Shown here piece after piece: positions 12,519 to 29,900 of a stretch of 64,000 bases of DNA (positions within the stretch are counted from its first letter, which is position 1; the number at the start of each line of letters is the position of its first letter). The position numbers and the translations under genes are program-made. The notes below the pieces were generated by a model. The model made no database searches. It saw only the letters and a program-made list of their open reading frames with translations, and was not told the origin of the DNA. The DNA is taken from positions 10,556,251-10,620,250 of the forward strand of contig SSBO01000001.1 in assembly GCA_005281725.1 (NCBI GenBank), read 5' to 3'. The stretch comes from Wuchereria bancrofti (lineage: Eukaryota > Nematoda > Chromadorea > Rhabditida > Onchocercidae).

Positions 12519-15074
12519 CAGTAATAATGACAACAACAATGACAATAACAGTAATAATAACAACAATAATAATAATGACAATAACAATGGAACAGTAATA
12601 ATAACAATAATGATAGTAGTAATAATAACAAGAATATTACTAATAGTATAGCAATCGAATTACAGCTTAACATGGTTATTTTTTAGATGAATTATTAGCA
12701 CGACTCTGTCTTGCATATTTTAGGGTTTCTTCAATTATTTACACATAACTTGAACTTTCTTCAAAGCATACTTACTTCTTTCGAGATACTAATCAGTGTA
12801 ATCATTCATTTTTTGAAAATTTCAATTTCCTAATTATACCCAATTTATTACTTTGATTTCACTTTTTTTTCTTTACTGATTTTATGCACAATTTTCGCCA
12901 TCTAAAAAAATAAATTCATGAAAGAATAAAAAATTTATTAGACTAATAAAAAGATAAAAATGGAACACAATAAACAACAAATAATACAACAATAAAAACA
13001 AAAGTCGCTGTTCTATGCTAAAGATATAATCAGAAAATAATGAAGCATAAAGAAAAAATTATTTAGTATATTAAAAATAAATCAATAAAACAAAAATCGG
13101 TAAAAATAAAATTTTAAATTACAACTTAATTGAGTGAAAAAGAAACAAACCACGTCATTCGTTGAGGGATAATATATTATACGGCCACTGTCAATAAATG
13201 AGATAGCTTTTCGTTTAAAATCCATTAAATTGAATTTTTCTCTTTCCTTTTTTTTTCCTTCTTCTTTTTTGAAAAATAATAGAGTATGTATTATATTAAT
13301 GTCAATTCTTAAATTTAATCATAAATCTAAAAAGCTAAACTAAATCGTAGCTATAAACATTATTAGCTTAGCCATTTATTATTCAATTTTGATACTAATT
13401 GTATGTTTTTATTCAATTATTGAATTTTATAAAAAATATTCATTTGCTTGTTTTATTAATTAATAATTATCGAAATAAATAGATAGCATAATCATATCGA
13501 ATTATGGTTGTAAACAGAAATTACTTTAACATTCTAGTATTATTATTATTTTTAGAATCTATCAATATTAAAATACAACAAATGTAATCAAAAATGAAAT
13601 TAGAGATTAATTTAGCATTTGATAAATTGTTGTAATTTCATAACGATTATCAAAATTATCATTGATAATTAAAAAATGTGATAATTAAGAAGACTAAAAT
13701 ATACTTTCAACTATTATATTTTTAGAAATATATGAACTATTGATAATAGCAATAAAATTTTACAAGTCAAAAAATTTGACATCTTCAAATTATGATGCGG
13801 AGAAAAAAAAAAAGTATTTATTGCCTAAAAATTAGGCGATCACAAGCACAAACAATTTCCACTATAAATTGAAATGACCTTCTATTAAACTTCTTTGACC
13901 TTTAACTATAACCTTGAATATTGATTGATGATGATATTAACAAACTGTGCAATGATGACAAAAAAAAAAAATGGAAGATGATAAAAGGTAATTTATAAAA
14001 TTAATAATAAAATGACAGCAAAATTTATTGCATCAACATTCACAAACCTTTTAATCTTAATTACCATCGTCAAATTTTCACTAATTTAAAAAAAGAAAAA
14101 AAAAACGAAAAAAACTAGGTATAAAAATATGCATTAAGAAATGAGAAAATGATGAGGAAATGTGAAAATAGGGAAATTGTAAAAAAAAAAAAATGCATAA
14201 GATTGAGAGAAATGGAAATAAATTGAAAAGAAAAAAAAAACACGAAGCAAAAATGAACAAATTTGAAATTACATTAATATAAATTTGAAAGTAAGGTTAA
14301 AAAATTCATAAATATAAATTGTAATTTTGAATTTGTAAATTAGCAATAACAAATGAATTGATTGAAAGTGTTCGGTTGGATTTTTCATTTCAGCAATTAG
14401 TAGATTGATGTATATGCTTGTGTGCTTATTTCAAAATTCTTTCAAATTACTTCACTTTTCTTTTTTTTCTTTTTTTTTTTTTGCTAATTATATTAATGTA
14501 ATTGAATATTCTTTTAATGCTATATCAAATAACTTAATTGGAAAACATATATTTGTGTAATTTCATATTCCAATAAAGATATGTGATGAAATTTTTAATA
14601 GAATTAAATGATTAAATTTTATTCATAGATTAGAAATTAATATACTTTTTGATGTATTGAAATGATATTATTTAAATTCATTTAATTTTTTCTTTTTTAT
14701 TGTTTAAATCATTCTACTAGCATAAAAAAATAACTAATTGAGCTGTTTTATTCAAGTCAATTACTGTTATAAAATTAATTTGATATTAAATATTTCAAAT
14801 ATATTATATTTGAAATATTCGAAATATTAAGAAAAAATTGAAAATAAAAGAAAATGAAGAAAAAAAAAACGATGCAAATTTGATTATTAACTTTAATATT
14901 TTTACATAATGACTGTTTGTAACAAATATTCTTCAAACATATGTCATTTATTCTTTTTGCTATTTTGTTTTTAACTTAATTTATGTACATAATATCAAAA
15001 TATGTGTTTACAATTTTTTTTAATTTCTTAAAATTTTAAAAACTCTTTAAAAATTTTTGACAAATGAAAAAAAG
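12016..15074. other. Divergent region between daf-2 and the phosphatase gene
   Basis: About 3 kb of AT-rich DNA between two divergently transcribed genes. It should contain the missing daf-2 5' exon(s) and promoter and the phosphatase promoter. One - strand frame (12444-12256) encodes a hydrophobic stretch that could be a signal peptide, but its only in-phase donor is a poor GTCATT, so it is not called. A trinucleotide tract lies at 12421-12640 and an AT-rich near-palindrome at about 14789-14819. No other coding signal is seen. Confidence 0.5.
12421..12640. repeat. (AAT/AAC/ATG)n trinucleotide microsatellite
   Basis: Roughly 220 bp of interrupted AAT repeats with AAC and ATG variants, for example a pure AAT run near 12490-12515. 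It creates spurious Tyr/Cys- and Asn-rich ORFs on both strands. It lies just upstream of the first recognisable daf-2 exon. Confidence 0.9.
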
Positions 15075-19812
<4,738 letters not shown>

Positions 19813-20901
19813 AATGAAGTGTTACATCGGATAAATTAATCATCAAACCTATTTTTGTTTTTTTCTCCAACTTCACAGATAATTAAAATGATGCAAATCT
19901 AAAATTTCACTGTAATATTTAAAATTTAATAGTACATCGTCAATCGAACATTTTAATTTCTTTAATAATAATACCTATAATTCTGTAAAGCATTGCATAC
20001 ATAATATATTTTAAAAATTGAAAATATATTAATGCTAATTCCCAGTAATCAATAGCATTGACGGATGAATTTTAATTGATTAAAAATTATGTAATTAAGG
20101 AAAATACTGGTGATTGTATATTATACATGCAGCAACTTCAAGGAATTTTAAAAATCTTTCGTTAAAAAAAAAAAAGAAAACGTAATACTAATTAGAAATG
20201 AAATAATTTGCGCTGATAATTTATATCTTTTTTGAACTCCCTTGAATATATTCCATTATATTGCTTGATATCATCACTTAATAGTTATCAGTTTACGTTG
20301 ATTACGTTCCTACCTTTCGCATACACCATTATTTGTTGCTATTCGAGACTGAGAAATTTCAAGAAAAGCGGCAAACTGCTACAATTTTCATATTTACATT
20401 AATAAACCGAATGAATATGAACTCGTGATCGAAGTGTAACGGTAGTTAGCATAGAATAATTTTTAATTCAAATTTGAACAGTATTACTTTTAAAATCAAT
20501 TTTTTTTTTTTGTTTTTTTTCTCCCTGTCAAATTCTGATATAGATGAAATCCAATCGTTTCGCATTTTAATCTAAAAATTTGCGAAACTGTTTAGATATA
20601 ATGAGTGTAATAAAGAATGAAAACGGAAGATATAACGTAAATACAACTTGTTTGCATATTGAAATGCTTCCCAGCCAATATCAGCGTAAAATAATTTCAA
20701 AATATTGAACGAAAATGGATAGAATAGCTGTTTCGTTGTGATTCTGTGTTTTAGCAACATCAAAGTAGTATAATATCAGTGTAAATAAAATATTGATAAA
20801 TGTTGTAGGCAAGGTTTTTTTTTTTTATTTATATTGTGTGAGTAACGCTTCTCAACATAACTTAATTCTTTTTATATCATTTGTTTGCAATTTCAATACA
20901 A
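19813..20901. other. Convergent 3' intergenic region, no gene seen
   Basis: Space between the phosphatase stop (+) and the tmem-131 stop (-). It is AT-rich with poly(A)/poly(T) runs and should carry both 3' UTRs. The single short - strand ORF (20572-20763) has no splice context or recognisable motif. Confidence 0.6.
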
Positions 20902-23900
20902 TTATGAGTACTTCTCTCTCTCTTCATCAGCTGCAAACATTTTAGCCCAGAAGACAGAATTTGGATCAATCTCGGATCTATTATCTTGAGACATTATTTT
21001 GGATGTTGAACGTGGATCGCTGGCCCAAATATTCGTCGAACCACCACCAAAAAGACTTCCAGATAATCCTAGTGGATCATCGATAAAAGTATTATGATCA
21101 TGTATTCTGTGATCCGATCTTGTTGGTTGACATGATGCTGTTGGGTTAGGCGATGGAAAAACTGGTACTGGAAAGAAACAAAAAAAAAAAAAAAACATGT
21201 AAAAAATCGAATTAAAATTTTCAGCAGTTTTTTCTGAAATAAAACATAAAAACAGGTTAAGATAAGAGAAACTTAGATGATTAAGAACTGGAAGTATTAA
21301 CTGAATTTAAATCTTTAACAACCTGTTGCTAAGTTTGTTGATGGAGGATGAGAATGAGACGAATTTTCGATAACAAATGGTGGAGCTTCTGGATTGAGCC
21401 TAAACGCACGGACTGATTCTGCAAGATAATTGCATGCACCACTTGAAGTTGGCAGCTGCTGAACAAAATCATTTGTTGTTGGTGATGACCAGTTATTATT
21501 GGGAGAAATCGGTGGAACTTTCCAAACACTTTCATTCCTTCCTTGCTTATCATAATCACGATCGCAAAAAGACTCCGATAGTGTAGGAAGTTTAAGGTTA
21601 AAACCTGGCCAAATCTCATCTTTTTCCTCTGAAAAAATTAAAATTTTTTGTTCTCAATTTTCGAAATTATACATTGTTTTTAAAGTAATATGTTCCATAT
21701 ACTTTGAAATTTTCAAGTAATATACTTTCAATTAATATACTGCAGGTTATCAACAGTGCTGTTCCTTATCAATGAAAAATTATGAAAATGATAAGTCAAT
21801 CACATGCTATTCATCCTGTTAATTTGATTGATTATACAAAATTTTCCTTGCATTAATTGCAAATTTTGGAAAAATCTTATCCTAGATAACTAACGGTTTA
21901 TGAAAATCGAAAACTTTAAACAAATAAGTATTGAACAAAAATCAAAAATTAGACTAAACATCAAAAACAGCTAAACCATAACAGATCCAATGTGTAATTT
22001 ATAACCGCAATGTTTTAAAATAAATGTATGAAACGAACCCTTTAACCATTTATTTCTCAAATACTGATTTTCAGCTAGTTTTCGTTCTCTCTGTAATTGT
22101 TCGATGAATGCACTTGGCCGATTACCACTCTGCTTGCTATCATTTCGTTGAGAACCAACTGGACCCAAAACTCCTATAATAGAATGCTTGAAAATTCTAG
22201 ACGAAAAACTTTAGTATTTTACTACTAGAATATTCTTTTTATCTATTTCAAATGTTTCAGATTTTGAATTATCAATTTCACACTCAAATTTTTTTGAAAA
22301 GAAAACAGAATGCTTACGGATTCTTAGGTCAGATAATATTTAACCAAAAATCTACCATTTCTAGAAAAATTTTCTCGTTTTCTTTGCTGGTCCTTTCTTT
22401 GTTCCAACTGAATTTGGTGCATTGTGCTTACAGGTGATGGTGGAGATATTGGAAACCGTTCTGCTGACACTTTTTTTTCGGACAAGAATAAACGTTCAGT
22501 AGCATCGGCTAACGCGCTAAAGTCATCGTCAATATTTCCATCTAAAAAATAAAACTTTACTGGTAGATAAACCTTTTGTGGAATTTTTGTTATAATTAAA
22601 AAAAATTTGGTTGTGGAATTTGTTATAATTAAAAATTAAGAACAAAAGTAAAACGAAGAATTTTCAAATAATTTAGTGGAGGATGAACTTCCTCGATAAT
22701 CCTATTAGCTGTGGAAATGTGTTACGTTCCATTTCTTGAACTATGACAAAATTTTACAAATCAGCAGAACTTACCATTTATTATAGCAGGACCGTCCACC
22801 CATTCCGGCGGAGCGCTCGCATCACTTAATCCCGCTTCTGATCTAAAGATTCATCAGTCACTTGAATTTCGACAAAAGGAAAAGGATTGAATTTGAAAAA
22901 TTTTTACAGTCTACAAAAACTAAATTTGAATATCTCCAATTCCAGGTGACATACTAAAATATGCCTAGCGCTGACACTACATCTCTTTCATATAGCCCGA
23001 ATGCATGTGGAATAACTTTGGATTGCTTTTACGAAAGAGATTTACTCTTTTTTTCATCAAATTTTTAACCTTTTGTTCAAATTCCAACCTTTCATCAATA
23101 GCTTTCTCACGATTTACCGAAAGCCAGTCGTAACTAATCTCACTGACACCTTCAGTCTGAACAGTGGCAACACTGTGCGACTTCTCCGGTTTTCTGGTAA
23201 CCCGTGAACTTCGATTTTCATCAGGGACTAAGCCTGTATCTTTGACACAACCGTTAGGGGTGCTTGAAGGCCATGAAACAGCAGCTTCCACGACAGCTTT
23301 AGGTCGTAATCTACTTGAATCTTAAATTAATTCATTATTATTATGTTGCAACAGTTTCGAATTTTCAGTTATTTCTTCGAACCCTATTTTACGAAAGACC
23401 TCCAAAAAAAAGTATTACTATTAAGCAAAAATGCTTAAATCAACAAGATTACTCAAGAATCCACTATATTCTTCAATGATATGTATCTAAGTTCAAAAGT
23501 AATCCAAAAGATAAGATTATCTGAAATGACTTTGTCCTCTCCTAAAAATGAAAACTGACTATGAAAAGCATTTAATAGCGAAAATATATATAGGTCAGCA
23601 TTAAAACTATGGAACTAAAACTGGATCCATAACTATTTTCAAACAACATTTTTACCTGAACGATTTTCTTTTGTTTCTTTCGCTTTTAGAAATGATGTCT
23701 TTTCTGCATTTGTCTAAAAAATGCGAATATTTATTGAAATCTAATTTAAAATATGGTTAATTCAAAGTTGCAAGAAAAAGAAAAAACGGAGTTTTTTCTT
23801 TTGAACAATATCAAAGCTCATTACTTTTTCCTTTGTGGATCTGCACACTCCATTAACTGATACATTTTTCGGAGAATTACTGTTAGATAGTGGGTGTCCA

Positions 23901-26900
23901 ATCGAATATGATGAAAGACCAGTGCTATAACAATAGTTTTGAGAAAATTTTAACCATTATGAAATATATTCAAAAATTAAATCAGAATACTATATCGAAT
24001 TCATTTTTCTATACCAACCGTATATAATCCACAATTCCTAAAATAGAACTAATCACAATTTTAGGATTTGATCGCATTCTTAACTAGGGATAAGTAGAGT
24101 TAATTACTTACAAAAAACGCTGTTTTCTTCGTTTCTTTTACAGATTGTCTTCCATCCAAATAATTTGATAATATAGTGTTAATAACGAATTCTTAAAAAA
24201 AAAATATTTTGAATCATACGTTTTACAGCCATATCGTTTCCCTATTGAACTGGACCCGCTAGTTGTTGTACTGCATGAATCAAATCGTGTCGATGTTGAT
24301 TTATTGTTATCCAAATGAACACTTCTAGTAGAATAGGTCGAATCAGCATGGCATTTGACCAATGTTTTCTTCTGACGTGTTCTTGTCGGTTTTATTGTCA
24401 CTCGTGTCTGAAACAGAAACTTCTAAAGATGAGACATCACAAAATTTGTTACGGAGATGAGAGATTATTGATGATAGCAACGAGTAACTGTAATTAAAGA
24501 AGTGCGAATGATACTGATTTTTAGAATAAATTCATTCTTTATGCAATTTCAACGATTTTAATTAAACGTGCGGTACAATCTCAGCAATATGATATTAAAT
24601 ATAGCAGCAAAGAAAGTATAACAATGTAATAATTAATTAATCTTATATATTTGAGGGATACAAAGATAACAATGATATGTACTTTAGAAATATTTAAAAA
24701 TTACAAAAAGAAGTTCATTCAGGACTATAAATTATTAATGCCTAATAGTAATAATAATAATAACAATAGCTGAAAAAAACATGTAAATTACTTTCAATAA
24801 TCTAAAAAAATAATTTGAAAGAAAAAAAAAACTTACGTCATCACCACGGAATTGCCATACGAATGAAAATAACCATAAAACACTGTTTGCTGTTTGCCAG
24901 AATAAACGCATTAACAAATTAGAATCTTCCGAATAATGCAAAACATATCGACGAGGTGGTGGTGGTTTGAATCTTGCTAAAAAAAAGAATCTCGAAAAGA
25001 AATGCGTAAAAAAAAAATAAACAAATAAAAGAAACTAAATACTGGCTTCCATCTAGTGAGAGCTTTTTACACTGTCTCAATTATTGTGCTTAAAAACGCT
25101 AAATTCATGACTAATAAAATTTTGTAGTGTTTTCCACAGATTGTAGTGATAATGTATTTAAACGAAAAATGCGAATTAATACTATCAAAGATATTTAATT
25201 CAATGTTAATAACGTTATGTAAGGAGAAACAAAACAAAAAAGAATACATAGAGAAAAGAGTCCTCTATCACGAGTGCGTCGCATATCATTGGTGTTCATA
25301 TCTACCCGTCTTATTTGACCAAATTGCTGTCTTATACCACATATAATCGTTCTATCACCTTCCAAATATGCACAAGCAATAGTACATATAAGACATAATC
25401 TGAAATGAAAAATTATTTTGCAACTTTCCGAATAAATTTGAAGTTAAATATCCATAAGTAACTTTATATAAATTAATGAAATTGTCTCAGGTGTTAAAAG
25501 AAATCGAATCTTCTGATAGCTTACAAGGTATTTTAGGAAATATATGATGGATGAATCATCCAAAGTTAATGTTGCAATATTCATTGAGATATTTTTGACT
25601 AAGATTGAATCCTTATGATTGCCTATTTGCTTATTTCATTTATGTTTTTAAAGAAAGCTTACATTAAAGCAGATATACAGGAATAGTACATGAAGCTTTC
25701 AAAAGGTGGTCGTGGTAAAGCTGCATGACATTTAGCTAGCATATGTCGTGGTATAGATGCGCCCATTGGGAATAACCATGATGTTCCGTTCATATGCATA
25801 TAAAACTGTAATGCAGCTTCATTCCATGACATCAGGAAATCCGGTGTATATCTGAAATCATATCTAATATATATTCCAATCTTTCTAAGTTTTCAATCAT
25901 ACATAGCTAATTGTTACATTCGTTTTAAAGCAACCTCAATAAATTCAAAAAATCAGAATAGTTGTTATGTTTGCAAAAATTATATTAAATAGATAATTCG
26001 GAAAAAGAAAACTAACGCGATATCCAAAATGTGTGTTTCATTCGGTTTAAGCCGAAATGGATGACAGTTCAGGATGTGAAAGCCACGATTTTCACAAGGA
26101 ACATTATTGATACTCATGTTGACGACAGTAAATACTACTTCACCAGTATTCATAACGGTAAAGGAACGCTTTACAGTGAGTGTCGTGAAAAGTTTGTGCG
26201 TTAAACCTGAAAAATCACTTTGTGACATTAAAAAAATCAAGAAAACTAGAGGTGAAATAATTGCCATTTAATTTAAAGTGTCAGAAAACATCAAGTCATG
26301 TAAAAGATGGAATAAAACTTTAATTGAAAGTTAGAAACAGTCATTTATTAAATGATAAATTATGAAGAAAGCAAACGTTTTGGATTGTGACAATCTGAAA
26401 GATGACGCGGCTGTATTTCAAAAGTTAATGGATCGCGAGTTCTTGCAGCACGACCTTCTACTTGCATATCCATACGAGCTCCACGACCATATAATACAAC
26501 TGGTTCCAGAACCGTTAAGTTATTACTTAAATTCAATTGCATTACAAAAGGAAAAATAAAATGAAAAGATTCCCTCGAACTAATATGTTATTTAGATTTA
26601 CAAACAACTCGCAACGACATAACTACCAAAACCAAAATGTTAAATTATTGCAAAGTTGTTAACATTATAATCATAATAAAAAAAGAGTATCCACAAGTTC
26701 CAAAAGACTAGTTTCGAAAATCTCATAAAGACGACACCGAATCAGAAGTAGCGACGAACGAAGAATATAATCAGAAGGTAAGAATCCAACACGAACACGT
26801 ACTTTCATACCTGGCTGTAGTAACATTGATAAGGTAAATCTGAAAAAGAACAATATTCTGAATAGAAATCTTGAATGAAACTTGTATTTTTGAACAAATA

Positions 26901-29900
26901 GTTGAAGCAATGTTGGTAGAGCAATGAAACACTTACTTTGGAACCGGTATTCCAAGAATGTTTTCCAATTTTTCCCTTAACTTCGGTACCGGACTATCAG
27001 GTTTTAAAGTGAATAGTTCTGTATCTCGTAAAGAAAACATTAATGTTTCATTCATTTCAATTGGTTCTGTAAGTGGTGAATCTAGCTCAGTCCGGAAAAA
27101 ATCGATTAGCATATCAGCATCAGGATAAATGACCAGTGGTAATAACTGCACAGCAATCGGTAGCGATGATGGATTTGTTAACGTTAAGTTCACTATCTGA
27201 AGTGAACTTAACGTTAATAAAAAAGATGATAAAAACACATGAAGATTGAAAGTTGAAGTTTTTCAATCACAAATCAAACAAATTAATTGCAATAATAAAG
27301 GAAGATAAGTAATCACTTAAACAACTTAATTTTAAAATCATTTGAAACTAACAGTAAAATTTCCCACAGCCGTCAAAGGAAAATGAACAGTGGAACGAGT
27401 TAAAAGTTTTGGCCAAACAAGTTTTGAGGTCAATGGCACTTCCAAATGCTTAACCTGAAATTCCGAAACATGTAAGAAATCAGGAGTAAAACTGAAATCA
27501 AAATCTCAATAAAAACATTGTTTTAAATCATATACAAACAAAAAAACAAAACAAATTAGATTAATTAACTGTTCTACCTTATCGGTATCAATAACGATAG
27601 TTTCATTAATGTAATTTTTGCCTTCAGCTTGCAGCGCAAGAAATCTTCGTCGTAATCTGGAAATGAAATTCAGAATTTTGGAATTTCAACCACTAATATT
27701 TAGGGAACAAGTTGTATTCACAAGAATACAAACTCGAACCTGCTGTAAAGATAGTAGTCGATTTCAGCCAAATTCTGCGGTAATTTCACGCCATATGTAA
27801 ACCACTGTCCATCGGCCGTGTGCAAAGGCATACCTGAGTGAAGGAAAATATTTATTTCAACAGCATTTTATATACCATTTTTATCAATTTCTTTTTTATA
27901 CTACTTTATTCATTTGAACAAGACTCATCTATTCTATTATGTTGATCCATTCAATAGATCAACAGATCTTGATTTTTTCTCGCAGCTTAATTAGACTAAA
28001 GAACAAATTCATTTTAAGCATTTTCAATGCAGTAATAAAAAAAAAAAAAGATACCGACGTAACAATCGTCTGTACAATTGACACTTGGCATGACATGCAC
28101 ACGGCCGAGATCAGAAAGTGTTTTAGTTCTGATAACGGGAGTACTTCCTGGATTTGCTGCTTCAAAAAATACTTTTCGGCTACCAAATAATGATGAAATT
28201 CGCAAAACACGCATATCTTCCTTAAAGGTACTAAATACCTGAAATATTTATCATAAGCTTAGAAAATTGCTTGCTTTTGAGTCTCAAACTTTGTAGGCAA
28301 GGAGAACACATGCATGCTTCTGAGAACTTAAAAGTTCAAATATAAAATTATTTTAAACCTAAAAACATTTTCTATGCTGAATAGCATAGTGGCGTTTAAA
28401 TGAAATCAGCTATGAATGAAAATTTTCAAATGCTGATGAAATGGATTGTTCTGAATAAATCCGTCTTTAATATAACAAGATTAATGAAGCTATATTATTT
28501 AATTTTTTTTTTTTGTTAATCGAACGAAAAAATTAGAATGATGCAAAAATGAATATTGATCTCTTACAATTACCTTTAATGAATGTGAGCTAATACGTCC
28601 AGGAAATGCATCAGGAAAAATGAGCTTTTCAGGTACAGCTATTATTGCACCTTGACCAACGGAATAATTCACCGGAAATGAACTACAAAAGAGCAAAAAA
28701 TACTAAATTGGATGATGCAAATAATGAATACTAATATTTCGTTTTATAAACAAAAAGTTAATGTAGTTTAAATATAATTTTTTAAATTAAGCCACTATTA
28801 GAAAAGAAATAAAGAACAAGAAACAGTCTATTTTCTTTTCGAATATATTTCCTCAAATTATTCAAAAGAAAAAAAACTTATTAAAATCACTTGCTTAATA
28901 AAAAGAAAAACTTACGAATATTCAAAATCAGTTTCAATAATGAATTCATCAAATAAAACTGCACGATCATTTGGAGCTCTTAAAGTATATCTGAAGACTG
29001 CAAAACTAGAACCAAATAATCGAAAATCTTCACCCTTAAAAACAAAGGAAAAGTGCATTAATAATTTAAAAAAACAACTTGAAGTCAAATTCTCTGCCCA
29101 AGTTTACCTATAAATTTCACTGACATTCATCCCTAAATGACAAACTATCATATGAATATAACGATTTACAGTCTTTTTAAAATGCACACCATATAAATTT
29201 TTTTTTTTTATAACTCAATTGATCGTTCTTTGTTGAAGCGCTGCTAACACGTAAGCAAAAACTAACATCAAAGTAAAAAGTAATGTACAAACCTCTCGAT
29301 AAACTTCTGACAATTTTGATTTCTTAAGATTTGTCAAATTTGAGTTTGAGCTTTGTCCAGTTTGTATACTCAATAATGACAATGTCGTTATTGATGGTAA
29401 TGCTCTTTTTAAATTCTTCACAGTAATGGTCACCGGATTTTCGTTTATTATGGAAAACTGTAATAACATAGCGATTTTTAAGCAAGACAAAGTGTTTCTT
29501 TTTAAACATATAAAAATTCCTCTTCCCGTAAATTCTTAATTCACGTGACGGTAATGCTCTTTTTAAATTCTTCACAGTAATTGTCACCGGATTTTCGTTT
29601 ATTATAGAAAATTGTAATAACATAGCAATTTTAAGCCTTTCTCTTTTCCTCGTTCTCGTCTTTAACTTTATACTGCATTTACAAAACAAGAAAAAAACTT
29701 CCGCACAGCAAATTTTTTCTTTCTTCCAACAATAAACTATTACTTTCCAAATGTTTAAGCTAAAACAATCACCTGGACTGAACGGCTATCACCAGCATCA
29801 ATTAAACCGAAATTGAATTCCTTCTGATGCAATGAGTGCAAAACTATCTAAACTAAGCAAATAACAGTACAAAAATATTAAAATGAAGTCCTGTCTAAAA

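Noticed and set aside
12398..12673. Tyr/Cys/Leu-rich 91-codon ORF
   Set aside because: It is made of the trinucleotide repeat; the residue pattern follows the repeat, not a protein.
20902..24407. A separate gene encoding an eIF4E-transporter-like protein
   Set aside because: Strings such as PPEWVDGP and the PAM2-like motif suggested this, but every exon joins in phase to the TMEM-131 transmembrane exons, no start codon or 5' signal separates them, and the total length fits TMEM-131.
26362..26559. + strand ORF of 65 codons
   Set aside because: It is the antisense shadow of a tmem-131 exon (26377-26525) whose - strand translation is conserved.
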